Shown here piece after piece: positions 48,287 to 58,920 of a stretch of 64,000 nt of DNA. Position 1 is the stretch's first letter. Each line of letters starts with the position of its first letter. The DNA comes from CAVSRC01 sp963781775 (GTDB lineage Bacteria > Pseudomonadota > Alphaproteobacteria > Rhizobiales > Kaistiaceae): NCBI GenBank assembly GCA_963781775.1, contig CAWAHE010000016.1, positions 62,001 through 126,000 on the forward strand. Direction: 5' to 3'. Position numbers and translations under genes: made by a program. The notes under the pieces were generated by a model. That model did not search any database. It was not told where the DNA came from and worked only from the letters and a program-made list of their open reading frames with translations.

Positions 48287-49602
48287 TGGCTGGCGCGGAT
48301 CGCGCAGCAACCTCCCATCCCTCCCCGCGAGAGGAGGGTGGCGGCCCGCGCACCATCACCTTCGGCTGCCGCCTGAATACGCTGGAATCCGAGGTCATGC
48401 GCCGTCGCGCCGGCGAAGCCGGCCTCGGCAATGCCATCCTGGTCAACACCTGCGCGGTGACGGCGGAAGCCGTGCGCCAGGCGCGGCAGGCGATCCGCAA
48501 GGCGCGCCGCGATCACCCCGAGACGCCGATCGTCGTCGCCGGCTGCGCCGCCCAGATCGACCCCGACACCTTCGCCGCCATGCCCGAGGTGGATCGCGTC
48601 CTCGGCAATGCCGAGAAGCTCGCCACAACGAACTACGTGCCGGATTTCGGCGTCGCCGAAACGCCGCGTGTCCGCGTCAACGACATCATGTCGGTCCGGG
48701 AAACCGCCGGCCATCTCGTCGATGGCCTCGACGGGCGCGCTCGCGCCTTCGTCGAGATCCAGAACGGCTGCGACCACCGCTGCACCTTCTGCGTCATCCC
48801 CTACGGCCGCGGCAATTCGCGCTCCGTGCCGATGGGCGCGGTGGTCGAACAGGTCCGCCGGCTGGCCAACAACGGCTATGCCGAAGTCGTGCTGACAGGC
48901 GTCGACATCACCTCCTATGGCGGCGACCTCCCCGGCACGCCATCGCTCGGCCGGCTGGTCCGCACCATCCTGCGTCAGGTGCCCGACCTGCGGCGCTTGC
49001 GGCTATCGTCGATCGATTCGATCGAGGTGGACGACGCGTTGATGCGCGCCATCGCCGAGGAGGAACGGCTGATGCCGCACTTCCACCTGTCGCTCCAGCA
49101 CGGCGACGACATGATCCTCAAGCGCATGAAGCGCCGCCACCTGCGCGCCGACGCCATCCGTTTCGCCGATGAAGTCCGCCGCCTGAGGCCGGACGTGGTC
49201 TTCGGCGCCGATCTCATCGCCGGCTTCCCGACCGAGAGCGGGGCGATGTTCGCCCAGTCCCTGTCGGTCGTGGACGCGTGCGGCCTGACCCATCTTCACG
49301 TCTTCCCCTTCTCGCCACGGCCGGGCACGCCCGCCGCGCGCATGCCGCAGGTGGATGGCACGCTCATCAAGGAACGCGCCGCGCGCCTGCGCCAAAAGGG
49401 CGAAGCCGCCTTGGCCGCGCACCTCGCCGCCGAGCAAGGCGCCACGCGTCGCGTTCTGGTCGAACGCGGCGGCGTCGGCCGCACCGAGCACTTCACCGAG
49501 GTCGCCATCGACGCCGGCGAGCCCGGCACCATCGTGGCGGCGCGCATCACCGGCCACACCGCCCGCGCACTGCTGGCCACCGCTCTCGCCGAGGCCGCCT
49601 GA
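48286..49602 (+). CDS. mtaB: tRNA-t6A37 methylthiotransferase MtaB
   Basis: A 438-residue MiaB-family radical-SAM enzyme that adds a methylthio group to t6A37 of tRNA. The N-terminal auxiliary cluster uses C28 (FGCRLN), the cysteine in NTCAV and that in AGCAAQ. The radical-SAM motif is C162-x3-C166-x2-C169 (CDHRCTFC), followed by IPYGRG. A TRAM-like tail ends the chain. Compared with relatives, about 20 extra residues (ATSHPSPREEGGGPR region, 8-22) precede the first conserved strand, and this stretch is encoded by a palindromic repeat. Start and stop overlap the neighbours as TGATG. Confidence 0.93.
   Translation: MAGADRAATSHPSPREEGGGPRTITFGCRLNTLESEVMRRRAGEAGLGNAILVNTCAVTAEAVRQARQAIRKARRDHPETPIVVAGCAAQIDPDTFAAMPEVDRVLGNAEKLATTNYVPDFGVAETPRVRVNDIMSVRETAGHLVDGLDGRARAFVEIQNGCDHRCTFCVIPYGRGNSRSVPMGAVVEQVRRLANNGYAEVVLTGVDITSYGGDLPGTPSLGRLVRTILRQVPDLRRLRLSSIDSIEVDDALMRAIAEEERLMPHFHLSLQHGDDMILKRMKRRHLRADAIRFADEVRRLRPDVVFGADLIAGFPTESGAMFAQSLSVVDACGLTHLHVFPFSPRPGTPAARMPQVDGTLIKERAARLRQKGEAALAAHLAAEQGATRRVLVERGGVGRTEHFTEVAIDAGEPGTIVAARITGHTARALLATALAEAA
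48309..48339 (+). repeat. partial palindromic repeat inside the mtaB N-terminus (copy D)
   Basis: CCTCCCATCCCTCCCC followed by GAGAGGAGGGTGG has the pyrimidine hairpin and GGTGG end seen in the intergenic copies (6-bp stem 48317-48322/48331-48336). It lies in frame at codons 9-18 of mtaB, where no family conservation is expected. Confidence 0.5.
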
Positions 49603-50609
49603 TGGCGGAAGGCAAGGGCATCTTCAGCCGCTTGCTTGGCGGCGGTCAGGCAACAACGCCAGCGGCCGAGCCCGCCGTCGCCAATCCGCCCCCGCGGCAA
49701 TCCTGGTTCCAGAAGCTGAGGAGTGGCCTCGCCCGCTCGTCCGGCGCGCTGTCGGAATCGATCGGCGCGATCTTCACCCGCCGCAGGCTCGACGCCGCCG
49801 CGCTGGAAGACCTCGAGGACACGCTGATCCGCGCCGACCTCGGCACGGAGACCGCCGCGACGATCACCGAGGCGCTCCGCGCCGGTCGCTATGACCGGGA
49901 GATTACCGACGCCGAAGTGAAGGAGATTCTCGCCGCCGAGATCGCCATGGTGCTGGCGCCGGTCGCGCAACCGCTCGCCATCGACCCGGCGCTGAAACCG
50001 CATGTCGTGCTCATCGTCGGCGTCAACGGCACCGGCAAGACCACGACCGTCGGCAAGCTGACCGCGAAACTCCGCGCCGAGGGCAAGTCGGTGATGCTGG
50101 CCGCCGGCGATACGTTCCGCGCCGCGGCCATCGAACAGCTCAAGATCTGGGGCGAACGCACGGGTGCCACGGTCGTGGCCGGCGCGCAGGGCGCCGACGC
50201 CGCCGGCCTCGCCTTCGACGCGCTCGAACGCGCCCGCCAGGATGGCGTCGACGTGCTGCTCATCGACACCGCCGGCCGGCTCCACAACAAGGACGCGCTG
50301 ATGGCCGAGCTGGAAAAGATCATCCGCGTCATCCGCAAGCTCGATCCCAGCGCGCCGCACTCCGTCCTGCTCACCCTCGACGCCACCACCGGCCAGAACG
50401 CGGTCAATCAGGTGGAGATCTTCGGAAAGCGCGCCGGCGTCACCGGCCTCGTCATGACCAAGCTCGACGGCACCGCGCGCGGCGGCATTCTGGTCGCCAT
50501 CGCCGCGCGCTACGGCCTGCCGGTGCATTTCATCGGCGTCGGCGAGGGCGTCGACGACCTCGAGCCTTTCGCGGCGGAAGATTTCGCCCGCGCGCTCGCC
50601 GGCGTATGA
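49602..50609 (+). CDS. ftsY: signal recognition particle receptor FtsY
   Basis: A 335-residue SRP receptor GTPase. The N-terminal ~35 residues are a short variable A-domain remnant, followed by the NG domain: G1 GVNGTGKTTTVGKLTAKL (about 142-159), DTFRAAAIEQL, G3 DTAGRLHNK, G4 TKLDGTARGG. It docks Ffh-ribosome complexes on the membrane. Start overlaps the mtaB stop (TGATG), and the stop overlaps the cupin start (ATGA). Confidence 0.97.
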   Translation: MAEGKGIFSRLLGGGQATTPAAEPAVANPPPRQSWFQKLRSGLARSSGALSESIGAIFTRRRLDAAALEDLEDTLIRADLGTETAATITEALRAGRYDREITDAEVKEILAAEIAMVLAPVAQPLAIDPALKPHVVLIVGVNGTGKTTTVGKLTAKLRAEGKSVMLAAGDTFRAAAIEQLKIWGERTGATVVAGAQGADAAGLAFDALERARQDGVDVLLIDTAGRLHNKDALMAELEKIIRVIRKLDPSAPHSVLLTLDATTGQNAVNQVEIFGKRAGVTGLVMTKLDGTARGGILVAIAARYGLPVHFIGVGEGVDDLEPFAAEDFARALAGV

Positions 50610-50974
50610 GGATCGCGATGACGGACGAACCAATCAATCTTGCCGACAAGCTGGCGACATTCGCGGATCACTTTTCGCCGCGCACGGTCGCCGAGTACAA
50701 CGGCCACGACGTCATGGTCGCCAAGCTCAAGGGGCCGTTCGTCTGGCACAAGCACGACGACACCGACGATTTCTTTCTGGTCCTCAAGGGTACCTTGCGG
50801 ATCGAGCTCCGCGACCGGACGGTCACGCTCCAGCCCGGCGAGATGTTCATCGTGCCGAAGGGCGTCGAGCATCGGCCGGTTGCCGAGGAAGAAGTGCACA
50901 TCCTGCTGATCGAGCCGACCGGCACGCCCAACAGCGGCGACCCGGCGACGGCCGCGCCCCGCAAGCTAGCCTGA
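50606..50974 (+). CDS. single-domain cupin protein
   Basis: A 122-residue cupin. The first motif has the metal-binding histidines in WHKHDDTDDFFLVLKG (about 47-62) and the second PKGVEHRP (about 84-91). The metal-dependent activity is unknown; such proteins include mannose-6-phosphate isomerase-like and small-molecule dioxygenase members. ATG 50606 overlaps the ftsY stop by ATGA; Met5 (50618) is an alternative. It sits between ftsY and ispZ in a tightly packed run. Confidence 0.8.
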   Translation: MRIAMTDEPINLADKLATFADHFSPRTVAEYNGHDVMVAKLKGPFVWHKHDDTDDFFLVLKGTLRIELRDRTVTLQPGEMFIVPKGVEHRPVAEEEVHILLIEPTGTPNSGDPATAAPRKLA

Positions 50975-50990
50975 AGGCCCCGAGTCCCTC

Positions 50991-51656
50991 ATGTCTCTTG
51001 AACCCGCCCCCAACGAACCGCACACGCCGGCCGACAAGAAGCTTAATCCCTGGCTCAAGCTGGTGCTCGAGCTGGGGCCGCTGCTGATCTTCTTCCTCGC
51101 CAATGCCCGCGGCGAGAAGCTTGCCGCCTCGTGGCCGCTCATCAACGATCTCGGCGGGCCGATCTTTTTCGCCACCGCGTCCTTCATCGTCGCCACGCTT
51201 CTGGCGCTCGCGATCTCCTACGCGCTCACCCGCCACCTGCCGCTGATGCCCTTCGTCACGGCCATCGTCGTGGTCGTCTTCGGCGGGCTGACGCTGTGGC
51301 TGCAGGACGCCACCTTCATCAAGATGAAGCCGACGATCATCTATCTGCTCTTCGGCGGCGTGCTGCTCGGCGGCCTCGTCTTTGGCCGCTCGCTGCTTGG
51401 CTACGTCTTCGACGCCATGTTCAAGCTGTCGGACGAGGGCTGGCGCAAGCTGACGCTGCGCTGGGGGCTGTTCTTCCTGCTCCTCGCCGTCCTCAACGAG
51501 ATTCTCTGGCGGAACGTCTCCACCGACACCTGGGTGACCTTCAAGGTCTTCGGCTTCCTGCCGCTCACCTTCCTCTTCGCCATGGCGCAGATGCCGCTGA
51601 TCAACCGCCACACGCTGCCCGACGAAGGTGCGTCGACGACCGCCGACAAGACCTAG
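50991..51656 (+). CDS. inner-membrane intracellular septation protein (IspZ/YciB)
   Basis: A 221-residue membrane protein with five or six helices. The family start LKLVLELGPLLIFFLANARG (about 22-41) and the RWGLFFLLLAVLNEILWRNVSTDTWVTFKVFGFLPLT block (about 160-196) are clear. YciB proteins act with cell-envelope synthesis and division machinery. The start is 16 bases after the cupin stop, and the 3' end overlaps the convergent ccmG by four bases. Confidence 0.9.
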   Translation: MSLEPAPNEPHTPADKKLNPWLKLVLELGPLLIFFLANARGEKLAASWPLINDLGGPIFFATASFIVATLLALAISYALTRHLPLMPFVTAIVVVVFGGLTLWLQDATFIKMKPTIIYLLFGGVLLGGLVFGRSLLGYVFDAMFKLSDEGWRKLTLRWGLFFLLLAVLNEILWRNVSTDTWVTFKVFGFLPLTFLFAMAQMPLINRHTLPDEGASTTADKT

Positions 51657-52234
51657 CTCGCCGGCTTCAGCGCCTTCTCGATCTCGGGCTTGAGGTCGGC
51701 CGCGACGATCTCGTCGGTAAGCGGGCCGATATACTTCTTGGCGATGATGCCGTCGGCGCCGACCAGGTAAGTCTCCGGCACACCGTAGGAACCCCAGTCG
51801 ATGAAGGTGCGGCCCGATTCATCCACGCCGATCGCCGCATAGGGATTGCCCATCTCCTGGAGAAAGGTCCGCGCATTGTCGGGCTTGTCCTTGTAGTTGA
51901 TGCCGACCACGCGGATGCGGTCGTCCTTGGCGACCCGCTCCAGCACCGCATGCTCCTGCCGGCACGGCACGCACCACGATGCGAAGATGTTGACCAGCGT
52001 CACGTGGCCGTCGAGGTCGGCGCGGCTGAGGCCGGGCACGCCGACGCCATCGAGCGCCGGCAGCGAGAACTGGGGCGCCGGCTTGCCGATCAGCACCGAG
52101 GGAATCGCGTCAGGGGCGACGTTCGATTCGAGCCGCGCCAGGAAGATCGCCGCCAGTCCCGCGAAGAACAGCAGCGGCAGCAGCATCACCAGCCGGAAGC
52201 GCCGGCGCGGCGTTGTCTCTTCCGCGCCGCTCAT
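51653..52234 (-). CDS. ccmG: cytochrome c biogenesis thioredoxin CcmG/DsbE
   Basis: A 193-residue membrane-anchored periplasmic thioredoxin that reduces apocytochrome CxxCH motifs. One N-terminal helix (about 13-32) anchors it; the active site is C88-x-x-C91 in FASWCVPC, followed by GVPETYLVGADG with the cis-proline region. ATG 52234 overlaps the ccmD stop as ATGA. It is the last gene of the ccmC-D-G unit. Confidence 0.94.
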   Translation of the reverse strand: MSGAEETTPRRRFRLVMLLPLLFFAGLAAIFLARLESNVAPDAIPSVLIGKPAPQFSLPALDGVGVPGLSRADLDGHVTLVNIFASWCVPCRQEHAVLERVAKDDRIRVVGINYKDKPDNARTFLQEMGNPYAAIGVDESGRTFIDWGSYGVPETYLVGADGIIAKKYIGPLTDEIVAADLKPEIEKALKPAS

Positions 52235-52395
52235 GAACCGGCGCCTGCCGAACGGCGGCGAACGCCGCGCGCTTCGAGCTCGGCGAGCCGCCGGCGCTGC
52301 GCGCGCCCATCGGCGATCACCCAGAAGATGAGCCCTGCCAGAGCGACCGCCGTCACCAGATAGGCGGCCACGATGAACCCGGTATGGGCGTCCAT
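52231..52395 (-). CDS. ccmD: heme exporter protein CcmD
   Basis: A 54-residue gene too short for most gene callers. The product starts MDAHTGFIVAAYLV, has one membrane helix (about 8-27) and a basic C-terminal half (GRAQRRRLAELEARG). This is the standard CcmD layout: it ties CcmE to the CcmABC complex for heme release. It begins 3 bases after the ccmC stop, and its stop overlaps the ccmG start as ATGA. Confidence 0.88.
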   Translation of the reverse strand: MDAHTGFIVAAYLVTAVALAGLIFWVIADGRAQRRRLAELEARGVRRRSAGAGS

Positions 52396-52398
52396 AGG

Positions 52399-53133
52399 CT
52401 ATGCCCCGGCGCCGGACGCCGCGGCGATCTCGAGGCCGCGCACGCGCCGGCGCAGGATCTCGTTGCGGATCGCCATCGCCAGCAACGCCACGAAGAGCAG
52501 CGTCATCCCGGCCATCATCACGAACAGCGGCCACAGCATCGAGGCGTCGATGGTCGGTCCGCCGGCGAGAAAGATGCTTTCGCCCTGGTGCAGTGTGTTC
52601 CACCAGTCGACCGAGAACTTGATGATGGGCAGGTTGATCGTGCCGACCAGCGTCAGCACCGCCGCCGCCCGCGCCGCGCGGCCGGGATCGGGCACCGCCT
52701 GCCAGAGCGCAATCAGTCCGAGATACATGATGAGCAGCACCAGTTCGGAGGTCAGCCGCGCGTCCCACACCCACCATGTGCCCCACATCGGCTTGCCCCA
52801 GAGCGAACCTGTGATGAGCGCGATGAAGGTGAACGTGGCGCCAAGCGGCGCCGCCGCCTTGGCGGTCACGTCGGCGAGCGGATGCCGCCACACCAGCGTC
52901 CCCAGCGACGCGATCGCCATCACGCCGTAGCCGAACATCGACAGCCACGCCGCCGGCACGTGGATGAACATGATGCGCACGGTCTCGCCCTGCTGGTAGT
53001 CGGGCGGCGCCACGAAGAAGGAGAGGTAGAGCCCGATCGCCAGGACAAGCCCGGTCGCCGCCCACAGGGCCGGCAGGACCCGGCCGGAATAGCCGAGAAA
53101 ACGGGTCGGATTGGCGAGGTCGACAAGGGCCAT
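52399..53133 (-). CDS. ccmC: heme exporter protein CcmC
   Basis: A 244-residue six-helix membrane protein that loads heme onto CcmE. The tryptophan-rich heme-handling motif WGTWWVWDARLT is near 118-129, and conserved histidines lie in FIHVPAAW (about 57-64) and WNTLHQGES (about 172-180). ATG 53133 matches the family start; the upstream open frame covers promoter sequence and part of the antiparallel gene. In most Rhizobiales ccmB is directly upstream, but here they are about 490 bases apart. Confidence 0.94.
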   Translation of the reverse strand: MALVDLANPTRFLGYSGRVLPALWAATGLVLAIGLYLSFFVAPPDYQQGETVRIMFIHVPAAWLSMFGYGVMAIASLGTLVWRHPLADVTAKAAAPLGATFTFIALITGSLWGKPMWGTWWVWDARLTSELVLLIMYLGLIALWQAVPDPGRAARAAAVLTLVGTINLPIIKFSVDWWNTLHQGESIFLAGGPTIDASMLWPLFVMMAGMTLLFVALLAMAIRNEILRRRVRGLEIAAASGAGA

Positions 53134-53270
53134 GGCGTGGTTGTAGGGGGCGAATGTGGCTTGGGCAATGCGCGCCTTGGCCACGGATCGGCCATAAGTG
53201 TCCGTGCTAGGATGGTTCTTTGGCCGGCCATCGCCGGCAACGGGAACTCTCCAACCTGAAGGAACTGTCC

Positions 53271-53615
53271 ATGCGCGCCGGTCTGTCCGCCCTCGCATTT
53301 CTCTTCGTAGCCACCGCCGCCCACGCCGCCACCGATGACGAACTCCGCCAGAAGATCGTCGGCACCTGGGGTAAATCGGCGGCCTGCGCCAAGGGGCAGC
53401 TCGCCTTCACCGTCGACGGCAACTTCTCCTCCCGCGACGCCGACGGGACAAGCAAGCTCGAAGGCACCTACGACATCACGGACGGCATGCTGAACGGCAA
53501 GGTTGGCGGCGACGCGATGCCCGAGATGGCCGTGAGCTTCGATACGGAGACGCTGGTGCTGCTTGCCATGGGCAGCAGCGATCCCGACCGGCTGACGCGC
53601 TGCGCCGCGCAGTAG
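53271..53615 (+). CDS. small secreted protein of unknown function
   Basis: A 114-residue protein with a Sec signal peptide (about 1-19, cleavage after AHA) and a lipocalin-like mature part: KIVGTWGKSAACAKGQLAF, then KLEGTYDI and a C-terminal LTRCAAQ. Two cysteines could form a disulfide. ATG 53271 follows GAAGGAAC by about 6 bases. I recognise no family. It lies antiparallel in the gap between ccmB and ccmC, which are contiguous in most relatives, so it looks inserted into the ccm operon. Confidence 0.7.
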   Translation: MRAGLSALAFLFVATAAHAATDDELRQKIVGTWGKSAACAKGQLAFTVDGNFSSRDADGTSKLEGTYDITDGMLNGKVGGDAMPEMAVSFDTETLVLLAMGSSDPDRLTRCAAQ

Positions 53616-53626
53616 ACGAAGCGCGC

Positions 53627-54292
53627 CTATTCCAGACCGGCGCGCAACGCCGCCGCCCCGGCAATCGGCGCGATCACCGCGCTGACCAGCGTTAGCGCCG
53701 CGAGGATCAGGAGCGCCGGCATAAACGGCGTCGGCCCGGTGGTCGCCGCATAGGCGGCGCTCACCCCGAAGATCAGCACGGGAATCGTGAACGGCAGCAC
53801 CAGCACCGCGACCAGCAGGCCGCCGCGCCCGAGCGCCGTCATCAGCGCCGCGCCGATCGCGCCGATCAGCGTCAGGGCCGGCGTCCCCAGGAGCAGCGTC
53901 AGCGCCGTGATGCCGAGCGCCGCCGGCTCCATGCCGAGCAGCAGGCCGAGGAGCGGACTGGCGACGACCAGTGGCAGCCCGGTCGCCACCCAGGCGCCGG
54001 CGCATTTCGCCAGCACGGTGATTTCCAGCGGCAGCCCGGAGAGCGCCATGAGGTCAAGGCTGCCGTCGTCCTTGTCCTCCCCGAACAGGCGGTCGAGACC
54101 GAGCAGGGTGGCGAGCAGAGCCCCGATCCACAGGATCGCCGGACCGATGCGCGCCAGCAGCTTCAGGTCGGGACCGACGGCGAAGGGCACCGCCGTCACC
54201 ACGGCCAGAAAGAACACCAGACCGATGAACGCGCCGCTCCTCAGCGACAGGCGCGCGGTCTGCCCGGCGATTGCGCCAAAGCCGGCGATCAT
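53627..54292 (-). CDS. ccmB: heme exporter protein CcmB
   Basis: A 221-residue six-helix membrane subunit of the CcmAB transporter. The loop GLDRLFGEDKDDGSLDLMALSGLPLE (about 65-90) that contacts CcmA, and the TLLLGTPALTLIGAIGAALM helix, are typical. ATG 54292 overlaps the ccmA stop as ATGA. The downstream gene on this strand is ccmC after a 494-base gap holding an opposite-strand gene. Confidence 0.93.
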   Translation of the reverse strand: MIAGFGAIAGQTARLSLRSGAFIGLVFFLAVVTAVPFAVGPDLKLLARIGPAILWIGALLATLLGLDRLFGEDKDDGSLDLMALSGLPLEITVLAKCAGAWVATGLPLVVASPLLGLLLGMEPAALGITALTLLLGTPALTLIGAIGAALMTALGRGGLLVAVLVLPFTIPVLIFGVSAAYAATTGPTPFMPALLILAALTLVSAVIAPIAGAAALRAGLE

Positions 54293-54882
54293 GCCGCCTC
54301 CAGGGCAAGCGTCGCCGTTGGCGCCGCCGGCAGGTCGCGATGGGTGGCGGCGATCGCCATGCCGCCGCCGGCAAGGTGATCCGCAATCAGCCGGCCGAGG
54401 CCGGCTTCCGCCGCCGCATCGAGCGCCGTCGCCGGTTCGTCGAGGAGCCAGATGGGCCGGCGCGAGACGAGCATGCGCGCCAGCGCCACCCGCCGCCGCT
54501 GCCCGGCCGAGAGCACCGCGACCGGAAGATCGCCGAGCCGTTCCAGCCCGACCGACTCCAGCGGCGCGTCGACCCCGTCGCCGTTCCACAACCGCCGCCA
54601 GAAATCGAGATTCTGGCGCACGGTCAGCCCGGGCTTCAGTGCGTCGAGGTGGCCGAGATAGTGGACCCGGGCGCCAATACCGGCGTCCTCGGCCGGATCC
54701 ATCGCCACCGTGCCCGCCGACGGCCGCAGCAACCCGGCGACCAGCCGCAGAAGGGTCGACTTGCCCGCACCGTTCGGCCCGGTCACGGCGAGAAGCTCGC
54801 CGGCTCCGACCGAGAACGAAATGTCCGTGAAGACCGTGCGCCCGCCGCGCACCGCCGTCAGCCCGCTCCCGGTCAGCCGCAC
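54289..54882 (-). CDS. ccmA: heme exporter ATP-binding protein CcmA
   Basis: A 197-residue ABC ATPase driving heme release from holo-CcmE. Walker A is GPNGAGKSTLL (about 35-45), signature LSAGQRRRVALAR (about 124-136), Walker B IWLLDEP (about 143-149) and the switch His in AATHRD. Short length is normal for CcmA. It is divergent from acnA over about 216 bases; CcmE, F and H are not in the window. Confidence 0.94.
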   Translation of the reverse strand: MRLTGSGLTAVRGGRTVFTDISFSVGAGELLAVTGPNGAGKSTLLRLVAGLLRPSAGTVAMDPAEDAGIGARVHYLGHLDALKPGLTVRQNLDFWRRLWNGDGVDAPLESVGLERLGDLPVAVLSAGQRRRVALARMLVSRRPIWLLDEPATALDAAAEAGLGRLIADHLAGGGMAIAATHRDLPAAPTATLALEAA

Positions 54883-55098
54883 GGGATCGGTGCCCCGGTT
54901 CGCGGGCCAACGGCGCGATTCTTGCTCAATTTCGCTGCTGAATCCCGCTGCAACCCGGCCCCGTGCGTCCCTTGATCGTCTGGCATCGCCTTCCGACTTT
55001 CACTATAAGGCCGGCAGCAAGCGCCGTCGCCTGCCGGCGCATGTCTCGCCAATCTCGCACGCTTCGGCGGACGCTCACCAACCAGGAGTGAACAGCAC

Positions 55099-57831
<2,733 letters not shown>

Positions 57832-57837
57832 ACGTTA

Positions 57838-57867
57838 ACCCGGCGCGCACGGCTGCTCGCGCCGGGT
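57838..57867 (+). terminator. hairpin behind acnA (terminator-like, no T-run)
   Basis: A perfect 10-bp stem, ACCCGGCGCG (57838-57847) with CGCGCCGGGT (57858-57867), starts 7 bases after the acnA stop. TCTCACC follows, so termination would be weak or the hairpin may protect the 3' end. Confidence 0.5.
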
Positions 57868-57952
57868 CTCACCCGAACGTGACTCGAACTTGACCCGGCC
57901 CTTCCATAGGTTGAGCTTAGGCGGCTTGGCCCGGGTTCAGGACTTGAGTGCA

Positions 57953-58705
57953 GTGACCATAACGAAGTTAACAATGGCGATTGCCCTGGGCGGCCTCGTG
58001 GCGACAGGGCTTGCGCCCACGGCTCCGGCGCAAGCCGAGACCAGGGCGGTGATGGAGCTGTTTACCAGCCAGGGTTGTTCGTCCTGTCCGCCCGCCGACA
58101 AGTTGCTCGGCCAGTATGCCGACAGCAAGGACATCCTCGCCCTGTCGTTCAACGTCGACTACTGGGACTATCTCGGCTGGAAAGACACGCTGGCCAGCCC
58201 CGACAACACCGAGCGACAGCGCAACTACGCGCAGGCGCGCGGGGATGGTCAGGTCTACACGCCGCAGATCGTCGTCGACGGCCGCACCCACGTTGTCGGC
58301 AGCAACCAGTCGCAGGTCGAAGCGGCATTGGCGAAATATTCCAACGGCCTGCCCGTATCGCTCAGCCTGTCGTCGACCGGCGACGCGATCACGGTGAAGA
58401 TATCGGGCGCCGCCGACACCCAGATGCCGCACGCCACGTTGTGGCTGGTAATGTACGAGCGCTCCGTCACGCAGCCGATCGAGCGCGGCGAGAACAGCGG
58501 CCGCACGATCACCTACACCAACGTCGTGCGTAAGCTGCGGCCCATCGCCATGTGGAAGGGCGAGGACATGTCGGTCGACCTGCCCAAGAGCGAGTTCAAG
58601 CACGCCGACATCGACCGCTGTGCCGTGCTGCTGCAGACCGAGACCAAGGATGGCCTGCCCGGCCCGATTCTCGGCGCCGCGACCATCGAAATGACCGGCA
58701 GCTAG
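57953..58705 (+). CDS. secreted DUF1223 thioredoxin-like protein
   Basis: A ~250-residue exported protein of the DUF1223 family. A signal peptide (AIALGGLVATGLAPTAPAQA) precedes a thioredoxin-like domain whose TSQGCSSCPPAD segment has C42-x-x-C45, and YTPQIVVDGRTHVVG contains the expected cis-proline position. Biochemistry is unknown; a thiol-disulfide role is plausible. GTG 57953 is provisional, with ATG 57974 or an upstream TTG as alternatives. It lies directly behind acnA, an arrangement kept in many Rhizobiales. Confidence 0.82.
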   Translation: MTITKLTMAIALGGLVATGLAPTAPAQAETRAVMELFTSQGCSSCPPADKLLGQYADSKDILALSFNVDYWDYLGWKDTLASPDNTERQRNYAQARGDGQVYTPQIVVDGRTHVVGSNQSQVEAALAKYSNGLPVSLSLSSTGDAITVKISGAADTQMPHATLWLVMYERSVTQPIERGENSGRTITYTNVVRKLRPIAMWKGEDMSVDLPKSEFKHADIDRCAVLLQTETKDGLPGPILGAATIEMTGS

Positions 58706-58734
58706 CCGCGGTCCGATTTCCGCATTTTGATGGT

Positions 58735-58826
58735 CCCTCCCCCTCTCCCCTTGCGGGACAGGGCTTTCGCCCTTGGCCTCGCAGGGTGCGGAACGCACCC
58801 GAGAGGCTTAGGGCGAAAGGGTGAGG
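58735..58826 (+). repeat. GC-rich palindromic repeat, copy B
   Basis: CCCTCCCCCTCTCCCC...GGGACAGGG is followed by a perfect 10-bp inverted pair (CTTTCGCCCT 58764-58773 with AGGGCGAAAG 58810-58819) enclosing a 7-bp inner hairpin (58784-58790/58794-58800), and ends GGTGAGG. It shares layout and both ends with the copy at 33291-33364. Nothing else is visible in the 215-base gap 58706-58920. Confidence 0.65.
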
Positions 58827-58920
58827 AGTGAACTGCTGCCTGGGGCTCCGCGATAATGGAGCCGGCCGCGCCGGCTAACGCTCGGCACAGAACCCCCGCC
58901 GCCTCACGCCACCCGCAAAC

